Source of the DNA: Microbacteriaceae bacterium VKM Ac-2854
Lineage (GTDB): Bacteria > Actinomycetota > Actinomycetes > Actinomycetales > Microbacteriaceae
Reading direction: 5' to 3'
Assembly (NCBI GenBank): GCA_013205085.1
Contig: JABMLH010000009.1
Coordinates: 1 to 64,000, forward strand
DNA: 64,000 bases
Positions 1 to 9,216 of this stretch are shown in pieces. The notes under the pieces were generated by a model. That model had not been told where the DNA came from and did not search any database. It saw only the letters and a program-made list of their open reading frames with translations. How positions within the stretch are numbered: position 1 is the first letter of the stretch; every line of letters begins with the position of its first letter. The translations under genes were made by a program, and so were the position numbers.

Positions 1-73
1 CCCACTTCGATACCGGAGATCCTCGCTATTTCAACTCACGCCACGCTGAACACAACCTCCCGGGGAACTACAC

Positions 74-1597
74 CTAGTCGGCGTCCAACCAGCGCACGTA
101 GTAGCGGTGCAGGAACGCGGCCATCGCCTGACGGCTGACGGCGTCGGACGGCTTGTACAGCAGCGTGCCGTTCGGTCCGGCCGAGCCCGTGCTGATGCCG
201 GTCGACTTCATCCACTCGACCTGCGTGTAGAACGTGCTCGACGTCGGCACGTCCGCGAAGGACGGTGTGCGCGGTGCGGTGAAGCTCTCACCGGAGAAGC
301 GGTAGAGGAAGGCCGCCATCGCCTCACGCGAGACCGGGTTGTTCGGCGAGTAGGTGACCGTGCCGTTCGCCTGCTTCGTGCCGGTGGAGATCCCCTCCGC
401 CTTCATCCACTCGATCGCGCGGTAGAACGGGTTATCGGTGCCGACGTCCGCGAAACTGGGGCTCGACGGCGCCTGGAACTCCGTGTCACCGCTGTAGCGG
501 AACAGGAAGGCGGCCATCGCCTGCCGAGAGACCGAGTCGGTGGACTTGTAGATCGCGCTACCATCCGCCTGCACGGTGCCGGTGGACACCTGGTAGGTCG
601 CCATCCACTGGATGTCGGCGTAGAAGGGAGTGCCGGCCGGCACATCGGTGAAGAACTGGTCAACGGCGTTCGGCGAGCCGAACCAGCCCGACCAGATCGT
701 CCAGAAGTTGCGGTTGCCGTAGCTGGAGCAGTTGTCTCCAGTGCCGTAGAGGTTGGCCAGCGCCGCCATGTTGGGCTGAGACGGCGTGTAGTTGTACAGC
801 GCCCCGGTGCCGTAGTTCGCGATGGTCACGGGGGCAGAGCCGCAGGTGCTCCTCGTCTTGTAGTCGATCTGCGCGGTCTTCCCCGGCAGATAGGTGAGGT
901 AGTGGAATACGGTCCCGGACGGGTTGAGGTAGCGGCGCGACATGTAGGCCGTCCAGTACACCTGGTTGAAGAAGCCCGCCTGATCCGCGTCGCACTGTCC
1001 GCCGTCGTAGCAGCCGAAGCCCGTCGCGCTCGTGTAGGTATCCGCCGTCGCGTCCGTGCGGGTGACCAGGCTGCTCTCTTTCTGCAGCACGGTCAGCAGC
1101 ACCTTCTGGCTGACACCGCAGAGTTGGCCCCAGGTGGCGATGATCTGCGCGGCCGACATCGTCGCCGAGCTCGTCCAGTCGCCGCAGACCATGTCGCCCT
1201 CGATCGGCTGCGTCGCGGCGCGGTAGTTCTTCAGACAGAGCGCGCCGGAACAGGCCGCGCCCTTGTCGTTCAGGAACGACTGCACCTGCGCGGCCGTCAT
1301 GGCTCGACCGGTGTAGTAGTTCGAGTCGGAGATGATGTTGCCCGCCTGCCACTGCGCGGCGGAGATCGCCGCAGCGGGGTCGGCCAGGGCATCCGCGGCG
1401 GCGTCGGCCGAATCCGGATGCGCGGACTCGGCGTCGAGCTGCATGCTCTGCAGCCGATCCGCGTCGGTGTCGTCCACGGCGGCGGATGTTCCGGCCTCGG
1501 TGGCCGACGCCGTGACCGATGCCGACATCACGAGCGCGACCGCGATCGCCGCGGTCACCGTCCCCCGGAACATTGATGCGATTCCCCATGATTTCAT
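74..1597 (-). CDS. Secreted SLH-domain protein with hemagglutinin/lysozyme-like N-terminal domain
   Basis: A 507-aa exported protein. A hydrophobic signal segment covers residues 10-33, ending near a SASA cleavage site. A Cys-rich domain follows (about 80-310) with the segment VLLTVLQKESSLVT; Glu174 sits where lysozyme-fold transglycosylases carry their catalytic acid, so a glycan-cleaving role is possible but inferred. Residues 315-507 hold three S-layer-homology-like repeats, each with F-x-DV-P, EWM-x-x-x-G-x-STG and VSR-x-AMAAFL-x-R motifs. Such repeats usually hold proteins to the wall through secondary wall glycans. ATG 1597 was chosen; ATG 1573, preceded by GGGGAA at 8 nt, would still leave a signal peptide. 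It lies beside a glycosyltransferase gene on the same strand, and the glycan cluster may make its anchor. Confidence 0.8.
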   Translation of the reverse strand: MKSWGIASMFRGTVTAAIAVALVMSASVTASATEAGTSAAVDDTDADRLQSMQLDAESAHPDSADAAADALADPAAAISAAQWQAGNIISDSNYYTGRAMTAAQVQSFLNDKGAACSGALCLKNYRAATQPIEGDMVCGDWTSSATMSAAQIIATWGQLCGVSQKVLLTVLQKESSLVTRTDATADTYTSATGFGCYDGGQCDADQAGFFNQVYWTAYMSRRYLNPSGTVFHYLTYLPGKTAQIDYKTRSTCGSAPVTIANYGTGALYNYTPSQPNMAALANLYGTGDNCSSYGNRNFWTIWSGWFGSPNAVDQFFTDVPAGTPFYADIQWMATYQVSTGTVQADGSAIYKSTDSVSRQAMAAFLFRYSGDTEFQAPSSPSFADVGTDNPFYRAIEWMKAEGISTGTKQANGTVTYSPNNPVSREAMAAFLYRFSGESFTAPRTPSFADVPTSSTFYTQVEWMKSTGISTGSAGPNGTLLYKPSDAVSRQAMAAFLHRYYVRWLDAD

Positions 1598-1669
1598 GAG
1601 CAGCACTTTATCGGAAGATAGCCTCACCTGCCTGAGCCATCGCTCCGGCACCCTGAGAACGAGCGGACG

Positions 1670-4204
1670 TCAGTCCTCCGAGCGGGAACGCCGGCGGTTG
1701 TCCAGGCGCGAGCGCACCTTCTGCACGAACTCGTTCGGGCCGCCCTCGCCGAGGTAGTGCAGGGCCAGCGAGACGTCGCGGACGACGCCGTGACGAGACG
1801 TGGCGATGCGGTGCAGGCGCTCGGCACTGGTGCGCCGCCCGACGGCGACCACCTGTCGAGCGACCGCTCCCGCCACCGCGCGATCGGCCGCGGGCGCGGG
1901 TCGGCGGCAGAACGCCACCAACGGTGCGAGCGCCTTCTCCCAGACGAAGTCGCCGCGGACGCGAGCGACGTTCGCCCGGAATCCGGCCGCAGCCTCTTCG
2001 TCGAACAGCACCGTCTCCAGCGCCGCGGCGAGCGCCTCGACGTCGCGTTCCGGAACGGCCGCGCCGAGCCCCTCCGCCGCGATCAGGTCGCCGAAGCTGT
2101 CGCCGCGTGTGGACACGATCGGCAATCCGGCCCAGAGGTAGTCGAGGATACGGGTGCGGAACGAGAAGGTGGTCTCGAGGTGGTCGTAGTGGGTGCTGAC
2201 GCCCGCATCCGCCTCGAGCAGGTAGTTGGCGCGGTCGTCCAGCGCCACCCAGTTGTCGTTGAAGAACACGTTCACGCCGGCGACGCCGAGCGACTCGGCC
2301 AAACGGCGCGTCGAAGCGACGATCGCCATCTCGGGAACATCCGGATTCGGGTGCACCGTGCCCATGAAGTAGAGCCGGACCGTGGGCCGGGTCTTCGCCA
2401 GTAGCGCGATGGCGCGCACGAGGGAGTGGGTGTCGAACCAGCTGTAGATGCCGCCGCCCCAGATCACCAGCTTGTCGTCGGCGCCGATGCCGGGTACCAC
2501 GCCGCGGATCGCGGCCCTGGTGTGCCGCGGATCGGCGGAGTCGAGGCCGAACGGCACGATGCCGATCAGGTTCTTCAGCGTGTCGTCCTCGTCGTACACC
2601 AGCGGATTCAAGCGGCCGAGGGAGGCGAGGTGCCCGAGCCAGAACAGGCGCTGACGTTCGGTCGCGCAGACGAAGTAGTCGGCACGGAGCAGCTGCTGAT
2701 TCATCATCTGCGCCGCGCCGGCGACCTGCATCGTCCACTGGTCGATGCCGTTCTCGCGGCCCTGTTCCAACACCTCGAGGTGGATCGGGTCGTACAGATC
2801 GGCGACGAGGATCTTCGTGGTCTCCGCGATCGTGCGGTAGTGCGCCATCCCGGAGCCCTGGAAGACGATCACGTCGGCCCAGGCCTCGTGCACGGCCATC
2901 TCGCGCTCGCCCTGCAACTTGACGCGGTACACCTCGAAGTTCTCCGGCTCACGGCTGGCGACGTTCCAGGTGACCAGTCGCACGTCGCAGTAGCGCGAGA
3001 GCGCCTCGCTCATCTTCCACGCACGGATGGCCGGGCCGGCCATCTTGGTGCCGAGCGCGTCGCCCGTGAGCACGAGCACCCGGGTGCGCTGCGCCTTACC
3101 GGCGATGCCGAACGCGTCCACGAGCGAGCCGAGGCCGTCCAAGAACCGCGAGTCCCCGAACAGCGGGTTGAACATGTCGCCGAAGGTGCCGAAGATCTCC
3201 GCGTCCGAGATCCGCCGCGCCGCCTGGATCCGCTCGCGATCCGCCGCCAACTCGGGCAGAAGCGTGACGAACGAGTCGATCGCGGCGAGGCCGGCCACCG
3301 AGGTCTTGGAGAAGCTCCCCCGCTCGGCCTTCTCATCCGCCGGCCGCTCGGCACGCAGATCGAAGTCGGCGGCGTCGACGCCGCCGCGAGCGGCCGAGCG
3401 ACGCGCGGTGAGGGCCAGGGCTGCGGGCAGGAACCGCGCCAGGTTCGCCTCGTCGAGGTACTTGTAGAGCATCACCAGCGCGTTGCGTTCGAGCAGGAAC
3501 GCCTCGCGATGGCCGCCGAAGGAGGACATCGAACCGTGATGCCGGTGCCGCACGACCGACGAGGGCACGAAGCGCACCCGGTGCCCGAGCAGGTTCAGCC
3601 GCCAGCCCAGATCGATGTCGTCGTAGAACATAAAGAGCTTCTCGTCGAGGTGGCCCACCTTCTCGAACACCCGGGCCCGCACGAAGAAGGCCGAACCGGT
3701 GCCGAAGAGGATGTCCTTCTCGCGGTCGAACTCGGCGGAGTCCGGCTCGCCCTCGTGCAGCTTGTAGCCCATTCCGAACCAGGTGACGGATCCGCCGGCG
3801 AAGTCGACCTTCTCCCCCTCCCAGTCGAGCACCTTGCTGGCGACGGCGGCCACGGCCCGATCGGCCTGGAAGGTCGCGACGGCGGCCGAGATCCAGTCGT
3901 TCTCGGGGCGGGCATCGCTGTTGAGGAAGGCGAGGTACTCACCGGTGGCGTGCGCTGCGGCGAGGTTCACGCCGCCCGTGAAGCCGAGGTTCTCGGCGGA
4001 CTCCACCACCGTGACCACCGGATCGGCGTCGAACGCGGCGCGCAGCACGGCGGCGCTGTCATCGCCCGACCCGTTCTCGACCACCACGACCTGCAGCCGC
4101 TCGTGCGGCCAGTCGATGGCGAGCAGATCGCGCACGTTGCGGATCGTCTCTTCGGCTCCGCGGAAGTTGACGACGAGAACGGAGACGAGACCGTCGGTGT
4201 GCAT
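1670..4204 (-). CDS. Bifunctional glycosyltransferase (GT2 + GT-B)
   Basis: An 844-aa cytoplasmic protein with two glycosyltransferase domains. Residues 1-240 are a GT-A/GT2 domain: VSVLVVNFRGAEE at the start, LAFLNSDARPENDW as the metal/nucleotide-binding stretch, FMFYDDIDLGWR near the end. From about 390 a GT-B domain follows, with LVLTGD at its start and, late, EADAGVSTHYDHLETTFSFRTRILDYLWAGLPIVST, the donor-binding region of GT4-like enzymes. Such fusions add two successive sugars to a lipid-linked glycan. The reading frame extends upstream to 4309, but ATG 4204 begins exactly at the GT2 domain and avoids overlap with the divergent gene at 4300. Sugar specificity cannot be read from the sequence. 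Confidence 0.85.
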   Translation of the reverse strand: MHTDGLVSVLVVNFRGAEETIRNVRDLLAIDWPHERLQVVVVENGSGDDSAAVLRAAFDADPVVTVVESAENLGFTGGVNLAAAHATGEYLAFLNSDARPENDWISAAVATFQADRAVAAVASKVLDWEGEKVDFAGGSVTWFGMGYKLHEGEPDSAEFDREKDILFGTGSAFFVRARVFEKVGHLDEKLFMFYDDIDLGWRLNLLGHRVRFVPSSVVRHRHHGSMSSFGGHREAFLLERNALVMLYKYLDEANLARFLPAALALTARRSAARGGVDAADFDLRAERPADEKAERGSFSKTSVAGLAAIDSFVTLLPELAADRERIQAARRISDAEIFGTFGDMFNPLFGDSRFLDGLGSLVDAFGIAGKAQRTRVLVLTGDALGTKMAGPAIRAWKMSEALSRYCDVRLVTWNVASREPENFEVYRVKLQGEREMAVHEAWADVIVFQGSGMAHYRTIAETTKILVADLYDPIHLEVLEQGRENGIDQWTMQVAGAAQMMNQQLLRADYFVCATERQRLFWLGHLASLGRLNPLVYDEDDTLKNLIGIVPFGLDSADPRHTRAAIRGVVPGIGADDKLVIWGGGIYSWFDTHSLVRAIALLAKTRPTVRLYFMGTVHPNPDVPEMAIVASTRRLAESLGVAGVNVFFNDNWVALDDRANYLLEADAGVSTHYDHLETTFSFRTRILDYLWAGLPIVSTRGDSFGDLIAAEGLGAAVPERDVEALAAALETVLFDEEAAAGFRANVARVRGDFVWEKALAPLVAFCRRPAPAADRAVAGAVARQVVAVGRRTSAERLHRIATSRHGVVRDVSLALHYLGEGGPNEFVQKVRSRLDNRRRSRSED

Positions 4205-4255
4205 GGCGGTAGACCCCCGGGGTAGCGCCCCTGCCAGGGGACGTGAGCAAACGCC

Positions 4256-4263
4256 AGTATAGT
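4256..4263. promoter_or_regulatory. Possible divergent -10 element AGTATAGT
   Basis: The 95-bp gap between divergent glycosyltransferase genes contains AGTATAGT. It reads TATAGT on the plus strand (about 37 nt before ATG 4300) and TATACT on the minus strand (about 52 nt before ATG 4204). Neither has a clear TTGACA-like partner. An overlapping bidirectional promoter is inferred only from position. Confidence 0.3.
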
Positions 4264-4299
4264 CAGGGGGTTGGCCGGTAACGGGTAGGGGACGAGCCG

Positions 4300-5367
4300 A
4301 TGGACACAACGACGATCGACGCCTCCGTCATCGTCGTCAACTGGCGCCAACCCGAGCTCACCGCCGAGGCGATCACCTCGATCGACGAGAACCGCGACGG
4401 CCTGAGCGTCGAGGTGATCCTGGTCGAGAACGACGCGCGGCTCGGCGGCACGGCGATGCTGCGCGAGCGCTTCCCGTTCCTCGTGGTCGTCGAGAACGAT
4501 CGCAACGCCGGATTCGCCGGTGGAGTCAATTCCGGGCTGCGCATCGCGCGCGGTGAGACGGTCGTGCTGCTGAACAACGACGCGGTCGTCCGGCCCGGCT
4601 TCCTGCGCGCCGGGGTCGAGCGGATGCGCAGCGAGGGTGAGCTCGTCGGCGCCGTCGCCGCCCGGGTGCTGCTGTCGGGCCGCTTCTCGGACCGAGCGGG
4701 GACGAAGCGCGGACTGGTCGACTACAACGGCGTGAGCTGGCATCGCCTGCCCGACGGCGACGAGTCCGGCGCCGCGCTGACCAACTCCACCGGCATCGAA
4801 CTCAGCCGATACGGGAACGGCTTCGACCGCGACTGGCTGCTGGAGCAGAGCCTGACCGAGGGTACGGCCGCGGATCCGTTCGGCTTCAGCGGCTCGGCCG
4901 CCTTCCTGCGCCGCTCGACGGTCGAGGCCTTGGGCGGCTTCGACGAGCGCTTGTTCATGTATTACGAAGACCTCGAGTTGAGCTGGCGGATGCGGCTTGC
5001 CGGGTACCGGATCGTCTACGAGCCGGGCGCGATCGCCGTGCACCACGTGGCGAAGAGCTCGATCGGCACGCCCACCCTGGGTCGCCGTCTGAGCATGCGC
5101 AATCGACTGCTGACCACCCTGCGCAACGGCTCGCGCCGGCTCGTGCTCCGGGTGACCATGCGGATGCTCCTGCGCTGCCTGGGCGATCTCGGCTGGATGC
5201 TGCGGCACCGTTCGAGCACCGGCGAGAGCGGGCTCACGCTCGACGACTGGGCGCGGATCTGGTGGCGCGTGCTGAAGCACTCCCCCTCGATCGCGCTCAG
5301 CCGGATGCGCGAGACCAGCCGGCACCGCCGCGGCGAGGTCGAGCGGGAGTTCGTCGGCCGCGCCTGA
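4300..5367 (+). CDS. GT2 family glycosyltransferase (rhamnosyltransferase-like)
   Basis: A 355-aa GT-A enzyme. ASVIVVNWRQPELTAEAI opens the Rossmann-like fold, ENDRNAGFAGGVNSGLRIARGETVVLLNNDAVV carries the donor/metal-binding stretch (NND at about residue 90), and YYEDLELSWRMRLAGYRIVYEP is the acceptor-side motif common in WbbL-type rhamnosyltransferases. Basic and hydrophobic segments near 250-300 suggest membrane association. ATG 4300 follows AGGGGA at 8 nt. It is divergent from the 844-aa double glycosyltransferase and probably works on the same surface glycan; the exact sugar is unknown. Confidence 0.85.
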   Translation: MDTTTIDASVIVVNWRQPELTAEAITSIDENRDGLSVEVILVENDARLGGTAMLRERFPFLVVVENDRNAGFAGGVNSGLRIARGETVVLLNNDAVVRPGFLRAGVERMRSEGELVGAVAARVLLSGRFSDRAGTKRGLVDYNGVSWHRLPDGDESGAALTNSTGIELSRYGNGFDRDWLLEQSLTEGTAADPFGFSGSAAFLRRSTVEALGGFDERLFMYYEDLELSWRMRLAGYRIVYEPGAIAVHHVAKSSIGTPTLGRRLSMRNRLLTTLRNGSRRLVLRVTMRMLLRCLGDLGWMLRHRSSTGESGLTLDDWARIWWRVLKHSPSIALSRMRETSRHRRGEVEREFVGRA

Positions 5368-5368
5368 G

Positions 5369-5428
5369 CACACCCGGCGCGACGCACACCCGGCGCGACG
5401 CACGCGCGGCGCGACGCACGCCCGAGCC
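5369..5428. repeat. 16-bp tandem repeat between convergent genes
   Basis: Just after the stop of the GT2 gene lie three full 16-bp units (CACACCCGGCGCGACG twice, then CACGCGCGGCGCGACG) and a partial fourth. The array fills the gap between two convergent glycosyltransferase genes. Function unknown. Confidence 0.8.
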
Positions 5429-5444
5429 TGCTCGCGGCGGCGGC

Positions 5445-6332
5445 TCAGCCGGCGGCGTCGAGCACGGCGCGCAGCCGCTCGGGACGCACGGCGCCGGCCA
5501 CGCGGTCCCGGAGCGCGTCGCGCAGCGCGGTGTCCCGCCAGAGCCGGCCGCTCGCAACGAGGCGGCGGCGGTCGGCGCGGCCGAGGCGCCGCTGCTCGTA
5601 CGCGTTGCGCAGCCGGCCCGCCTGCTGCAGCGCGTAGTCCTCACGCCAGTGCCAACCCACCTCCGCCGACAACTCGGTGTTCGCGGCGTAGGCGGTGCCG
5701 CCGTTGACGATCTTGCGCTCGAACTCGCGCCAGCCCCGCAGTGGGAGGTGGTAGATCATCAGCGGATCGCCGGGGAACGTGCGCAGCGGCTGCTCGGCGG
5801 ACACGCCATGGTTGCCCTGCGCCACCAGCACGTCCGGCAGGCCGCGGTGCGCGGTCTTCGGACCGAGCGGCCTGCCGTCCTCGCGCTGCGTCTGCGAATC
5901 GCGCCAGACGTTCGCGCTCGGCCAGGGGCGTCGGTCGGAACGGGCGGCGCGCAGATCGTCGCGCCGGGCCTCGACCAGGGCGTACGCCGGGTCGATCCTG
6001 CCCAGCACCGCGGCGAGGGCCAGACCGGATTCGCGCGGCGTCCAGAACTCGTCCGCGTCCGCATTCACCACCCAGTCGGCCGCGTAATCGGTCGCCGCCA
6101 GGCGCGCCATCCGGGTGACCCAGGCCGACTGAGCGTAGTTCTGCTCCGGCTCGTGCAGCAGCCGCAGCACGCCGGCGCCCGCGTAGTCCTCCAGGATCTC
6201 GGTCGTTGCATCGACCGAGCCGTTGTCCGTCACGATCAGCTGCGCAGCACCCTGCGCCAGGTGGTGCTCGATGGTCGCCGCCACGATGTCGGCCTCATCG
6301 CGCACCAGAAGGGTGACGACGAGGCCGCTCAT
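5445..6332 (-). CDS. GT2-like glycosyltransferase (Glyco_tranf_2_4 type)
   Basis: A 295-aa protein. SGLVVTLLVRDEADIVAATIEHHLAQGAAQLIVTDNGSVD is the typical start of the GT-A subfamily with a DEAD-like acidic motif, and DWVVNADADEFW holds the DxD metal-binding site (about residue 90). The C-terminal third is Arg-rich and ends shortly after DALRDRVAGAVRPERLR. ATG 6332 overlaps the TGA of the upstream pyruvyl transferase gene by 4 nt (ATGA), which fixes the start. It is the last gene of a four-gene envelope-glycan operon. Confidence 0.85.
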   Translation of the reverse strand: MSGLVVTLLVRDEADIVAATIEHHLAQGAAQLIVTDNGSVDATTEILEDYAGAGVLRLLHEPEQNYAQSAWVTRMARLAATDYAADWVVNADADEFWTPRESGLALAAVLGRIDPAYALVEARRDDLRAARSDRRPWPSANVWRDSQTQREDGRPLGPKTAHRGLPDVLVAQGNHGVSAEQPLRTFPGDPLMIYHLPLRGWREFERKIVNGGTAYAANTELSAEVGWHWREDYALQQAGRLRNAYEQRRLGRADRRRLVASGRLWRDTALRDALRDRVAGAVRPERLRAVLDAAG

Positions 6333-7387
6333 CCCCGCGACTCCGCGAGCAGGCGCCGGGCGATCGCGAGCGCCTCCTTCGCCTCCGTCGCCCGGTGCAC
6401 GCCGGGCAGGCCCCCGGTCCAGGTGTCGACCGTGCCGTGCACTTTGCCGTAGGAATTGTCGAGCACCACGTGCGGGATGCCCAGCAGCGCTGCCAGCAGG
6501 TGGCCGTGCAGCTTGTTGGTGACGACGACGCGGCTGCCCGCGAGCAGTTCGGCTCCTTCCGCGACCCAGCGACGTGCGAGCGGCGCGAAGGTCGTGGCCG
6601 CCATCGCGCCCAGCACCGCGTGGTGTCGCTGCGTCCGCGGCCAGGAGTCGCGGATGCGGCTGCCCAGCAGCCAGGCGCGCCGTCCCGCGGCGTCGAAGCG
6701 GTCCGTCGCCGTGCCGGCCGCCTCGGTCCAGTCGACGTGCTGCGCCTCGTTCGCGTCCGCCGGCGGGTCCGTCTCGGCGCGCCACTCCAGGGCGCCGGGT
6801 CGCCAGCTCAACCAGAGCAGATCCCGCTCACTGCCGCGCGGCGTCGTGGTCGGCAGACGACGCAGGCCCAGGGCGTGGTCGGGGCTCGCGATCGGCTCGA
6901 GGCCGAACAGTTCGCGTGCCCGTGCGGTGGACGCGTTCTCGCGGGTCATGAGCGTGAATCCGCCATGCCAGGAGACCAGGCGCGCGAACGCCGCGGCGTT
7001 CGCCTCTTCGGCGAAGCGGATGCTCTGCGGCAGCTGGAGGACGCGGGTGTCCGGCATCGAGCGCAGTACCTCCTCGCGCGTCTGCTGCTGCCCGCGGTAG
7101 AGGTCACCGAGGTTGCCGCCGCCGTTGAGCAGGAGCGGCGCGTCACCCAGGGCCCGGCGCGCGACGGCGGGGTCGAACCCCCACGCGGCGCTGGCGTAGA
7201 CCACCCGCACCCGCAACTCGGCCAGGAGCGCCCGGGTACCGAGCCAGATGGCGGGGTCGCCCGGGTTGCCGTGGAACGGGAAGTTGACCAGGCCGACCCG
7301 ATCGGCTCCGGCGAGCGCCGCACGCAGCCGCTCCCGCGCCAGGTCGGCGAGCGCGTCGACCGTCGTCGGCAGCTCGAGCGAGGTCAT
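6329..7387 (-). CDS. Polysaccharide pyruvyl transferase family protein (WcaK/CsaB-like)
   Basis: A 352-aa protein of the PS_pyruv_trans family, which transfers pyruvate from PEP to sugar hydroxyls to make ketals. Family motifs are visible: LVNFPFHGNPGDPAIW near residue 35, LLLNGGGNLGDLY near 85, VLQLPQSIRF near 115, and the C-terminal ASR-VVVTNKLHGHLLAALLGIPHVVLDNSYGKVHGT, whose His and Lys are typical of the donor site. The start overlaps the upstream gene by ATGA and the stop overlaps the downstream one. In Bacillus and Paenibacillus relatives (CsaB), pyruvylated wall polymers are the ligands of SLH domains. Three SLH-type proteins lie within 10 kb, so this enzyme may create their binding site; that link is inference. 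Confidence 0.85.
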   Translation of the reverse strand: MTSLELPTTVDALADLARERLRAALAGADRVGLVNFPFHGNPGDPAIWLGTRALLAELRVRVVYASAAWGFDPAVARRALGDAPLLLNGGGNLGDLYRGQQQTREEVLRSMPDTRVLQLPQSIRFAEEANAAAFARLVSWHGGFTLMTRENASTARARELFGLEPIASPDHALGLRRLPTTTPRGSERDLLWLSWRPGALEWRAETDPPADANEAQHVDWTEAAGTATDRFDAAGRRAWLLGSRIRDSWPRTQRHHAVLGAMAATTFAPLARRWVAEGAELLAGSRVVVTNKLHGHLLAALLGIPHVVLDNSYGKVHGTVDTWTGGLPGVHRATEAKEALAIARRLLAESRG

Positions 7388-9216
7388 CGCGCGGCGGCTT
7401 CGTCGCCGAGCACGGTGGGCGCGTCGGCGCGCAGCTTCGTCCAGATCCGACTCTGGTGCAGCACGACCTCCATCCGCATCGAGTCCGGCTGCAGCCGGTA
7501 CCACGCGAGCATCTCGGGGGCGAAGGCGGCGCGCTTGCCCGCCTCGGCGAGCCGGACCCAGAGGTGGAAGTCCTCCCAGTTCGGCACCGTCGTGTCCCAG
7601 CCGCCCGCGTCGATGATCTCCTGGCGTCGGAGCATCGACATGTTGTCGATGTAGTTCCCGTACCGGAACAGCCGCGGATTCCACGGCCGCGAACTCACGA
7701 GACCCTGCGGCTCTCCGGCGGTCACGGCCGCGAGGATGCAATACGCGAAGGTGGCACCCTGATCGGCGTCGAGCAGCGCCGCGAGGGTGCGCAGGGCGGT
7801 CGGGTACACGCCGTTGTCGGCGTCGAGCGAGAAGACGTACTCACCGCGCGCCTCGCGGAGCAGGGCGTTGCGCGTAGCGGCAAGCCCGCGGTTCCCCGGC
7901 GCCGACACCAGCCGCATCGGGATCCCGGGATGCTCGGCGAGGTAGGCCGCGACCAGCGCCGGCGAGTCGTCGGTGGAGCCGTCGTCCATGATCACGACCT
8001 CGAAGGCGATGCCCGCGCTCGCGATCGCGGAGTCGAGGCACTCGCGGATCCACGGGCCGCCGTTGTACATCGGGACGATGACGGAGACCCGGGGCGCAGC
8101 AGCGCCCCACGCCGGCGTGACGAGGGGAGCGACGCTCGGCCGCGACGAGGCGGACACGGCCCGCAGCAGCGCCGTGACGCGCGACTCCAGCCGCGCGATC
8201 GCGTCGCCGACGTGATCCGGCTCGCCCGAGAAACGGCGCCACTCCGGCTCGGGCTCGAGGTAGTCGGGCAGCAGGGCGACCTCGTCGGCCTCCGGCACCG
8301 GTCGCGGTGCGCGCAGAAGCTGCTCCGCCGCCTCCAGCAGCCTTTCCACCGCGGAGCGCAGTCGCAGCTCGGAGCGCACGAAGTCGTACGCCGTCCGCCG
8401 GATCCGATCGAGTTCGTCGGCGTTGTCGAGCACGTTCGCCGTCATGATGCCGATGTTCTCCGGCGAGACCGAGACGAAGTGCTCCTGCGCGATCAGGGGT
8501 GCCGCATCGAGGGAGTGCTCGGAGTAGACGACGCAGCCGTTCGCGATCGCTTCGAGCACCCGGACCCACTCCAGGCTGCGCGAGCGGTCGCGGTGCAGAT
8601 TGACGAGCACCTTCGAGTCGCGCAGCAGCGCGAACTTCTCGGCCCCCACGATGAAGTCGGCTGAGCCATCCGGCTTCGGCTCGTGCGAGGGGATGAGCAG
8701 CTTGACCGAACGATCCCACCAGAACGGGGCGGCACCGGCGAGCGCGCGATCGCGCTTCTGATCGGTGGAGCCGAGGTACAGGATGTCGGTGCCGCGTTGC
8801 TCCGGCGCGCCGTCGCCGCCGCGCCAGACGTCGCTGTACTCGGTGTATCCGAGCTGGAAGTGCAGCACGTCCCGCCCCCGCCGGCGCAACTCGGCGCTGG
8901 AGTCGAGGTTGATGTCGATGATGGCCGCGCACCGGCGGGCCTGCTCGGCGGAGGTGTCGAACCACTGCGTGCCGGGATGCTCGACCGTGAGGGCGAAGGT
9001 GCGAGCCAGCTGCTCGGTCGCCGGCCACGCGGATCGCGGCGCGAGGGCGAAGTACTCGTGCGGGATCACGACGTAGACCGCGTCGTCCTCCTCCGGGAAG
9101 CGGTCGTGCACGACCTCGGCCTCGACGCCGAGGCCGCGCGCCTCGAACGCGATCGCTTCGAGGATCTCGAGCATGTAGCGGTTGCCCCGGCTCGGCGAGA
9201 CGAGTACCAGCCTCAT
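7384..9216 (-). CDS. Two-domain glycosyltransferase (GT-B/CgeB-like + GT2)
   Basis: A 610-aa protein. Residues 1-300 resemble CgeB/GT-B glycosyltransferases: a Rossmann-like start (MRLVLVSPSRGNRYMLEILEAI), ILYLGSTDQKRDRAL, and the late VLVNLHRDRSRSLEWVRVLEAIANGCVVYSE donor-side motif. Residues about 365-600 are a GT-A/GT2 domain (RVSVIVPMYNGGPWIRECLDSAI, DDGSTDDS, FSLDADN as DxD, and NWEDFHLWVRLAEAG). ATGA overlaps join it to both neighbours, so it is translationally coupled in the operon 11249-5445. It probably adds two sugars to the repeat unit. Confidence 0.85.
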   Translation of the reverse strand: MRLVLVSPSRGNRYMLEILEAIAFEARGLGVEAEVVHDRFPEEDDAVYVVIPHEYFALAPRSAWPATEQLARTFALTVEHPGTQWFDTSAEQARRCAAIIDINLDSSAELRRRGRDVLHFQLGYTEYSDVWRGGDGAPEQRGTDILYLGSTDQKRDRALAGAAPFWWDRSVKLLIPSHEPKPDGSADFIVGAEKFALLRDSKVLVNLHRDRSRSLEWVRVLEAIANGCVVYSEHSLDAAPLIAQEHFVSVSPENIGIMTANVLDNADELDRIRRTAYDFVRSELRLRSAVERLLEAAEQLLRAPRPVPEADEVALLPDYLEPEPEWRRFSGEPDHVGDAIARLESRVTALLRAVSASSRPSVAPLVTPAWGAAAPRVSVIVPMYNGGPWIRECLDSAIASAGIAFEVVIMDDGSTDDSPALVAAYLAEHPGIPMRLVSAPGNRGLAATRNALLREARGEYVFSLDADNGVYPTALRTLAALLDADQGATFAYCILAAVTAGEPQGLVSSRPWNPRLFRYGNYIDNMSMLRRQEIIDAGGWDTTVPNWEDFHLWVRLAEAGKRAAFAPEMLAWYRLQPDSMRMEVVLHQSRIWTKLRADAPTVLGDEAAAR

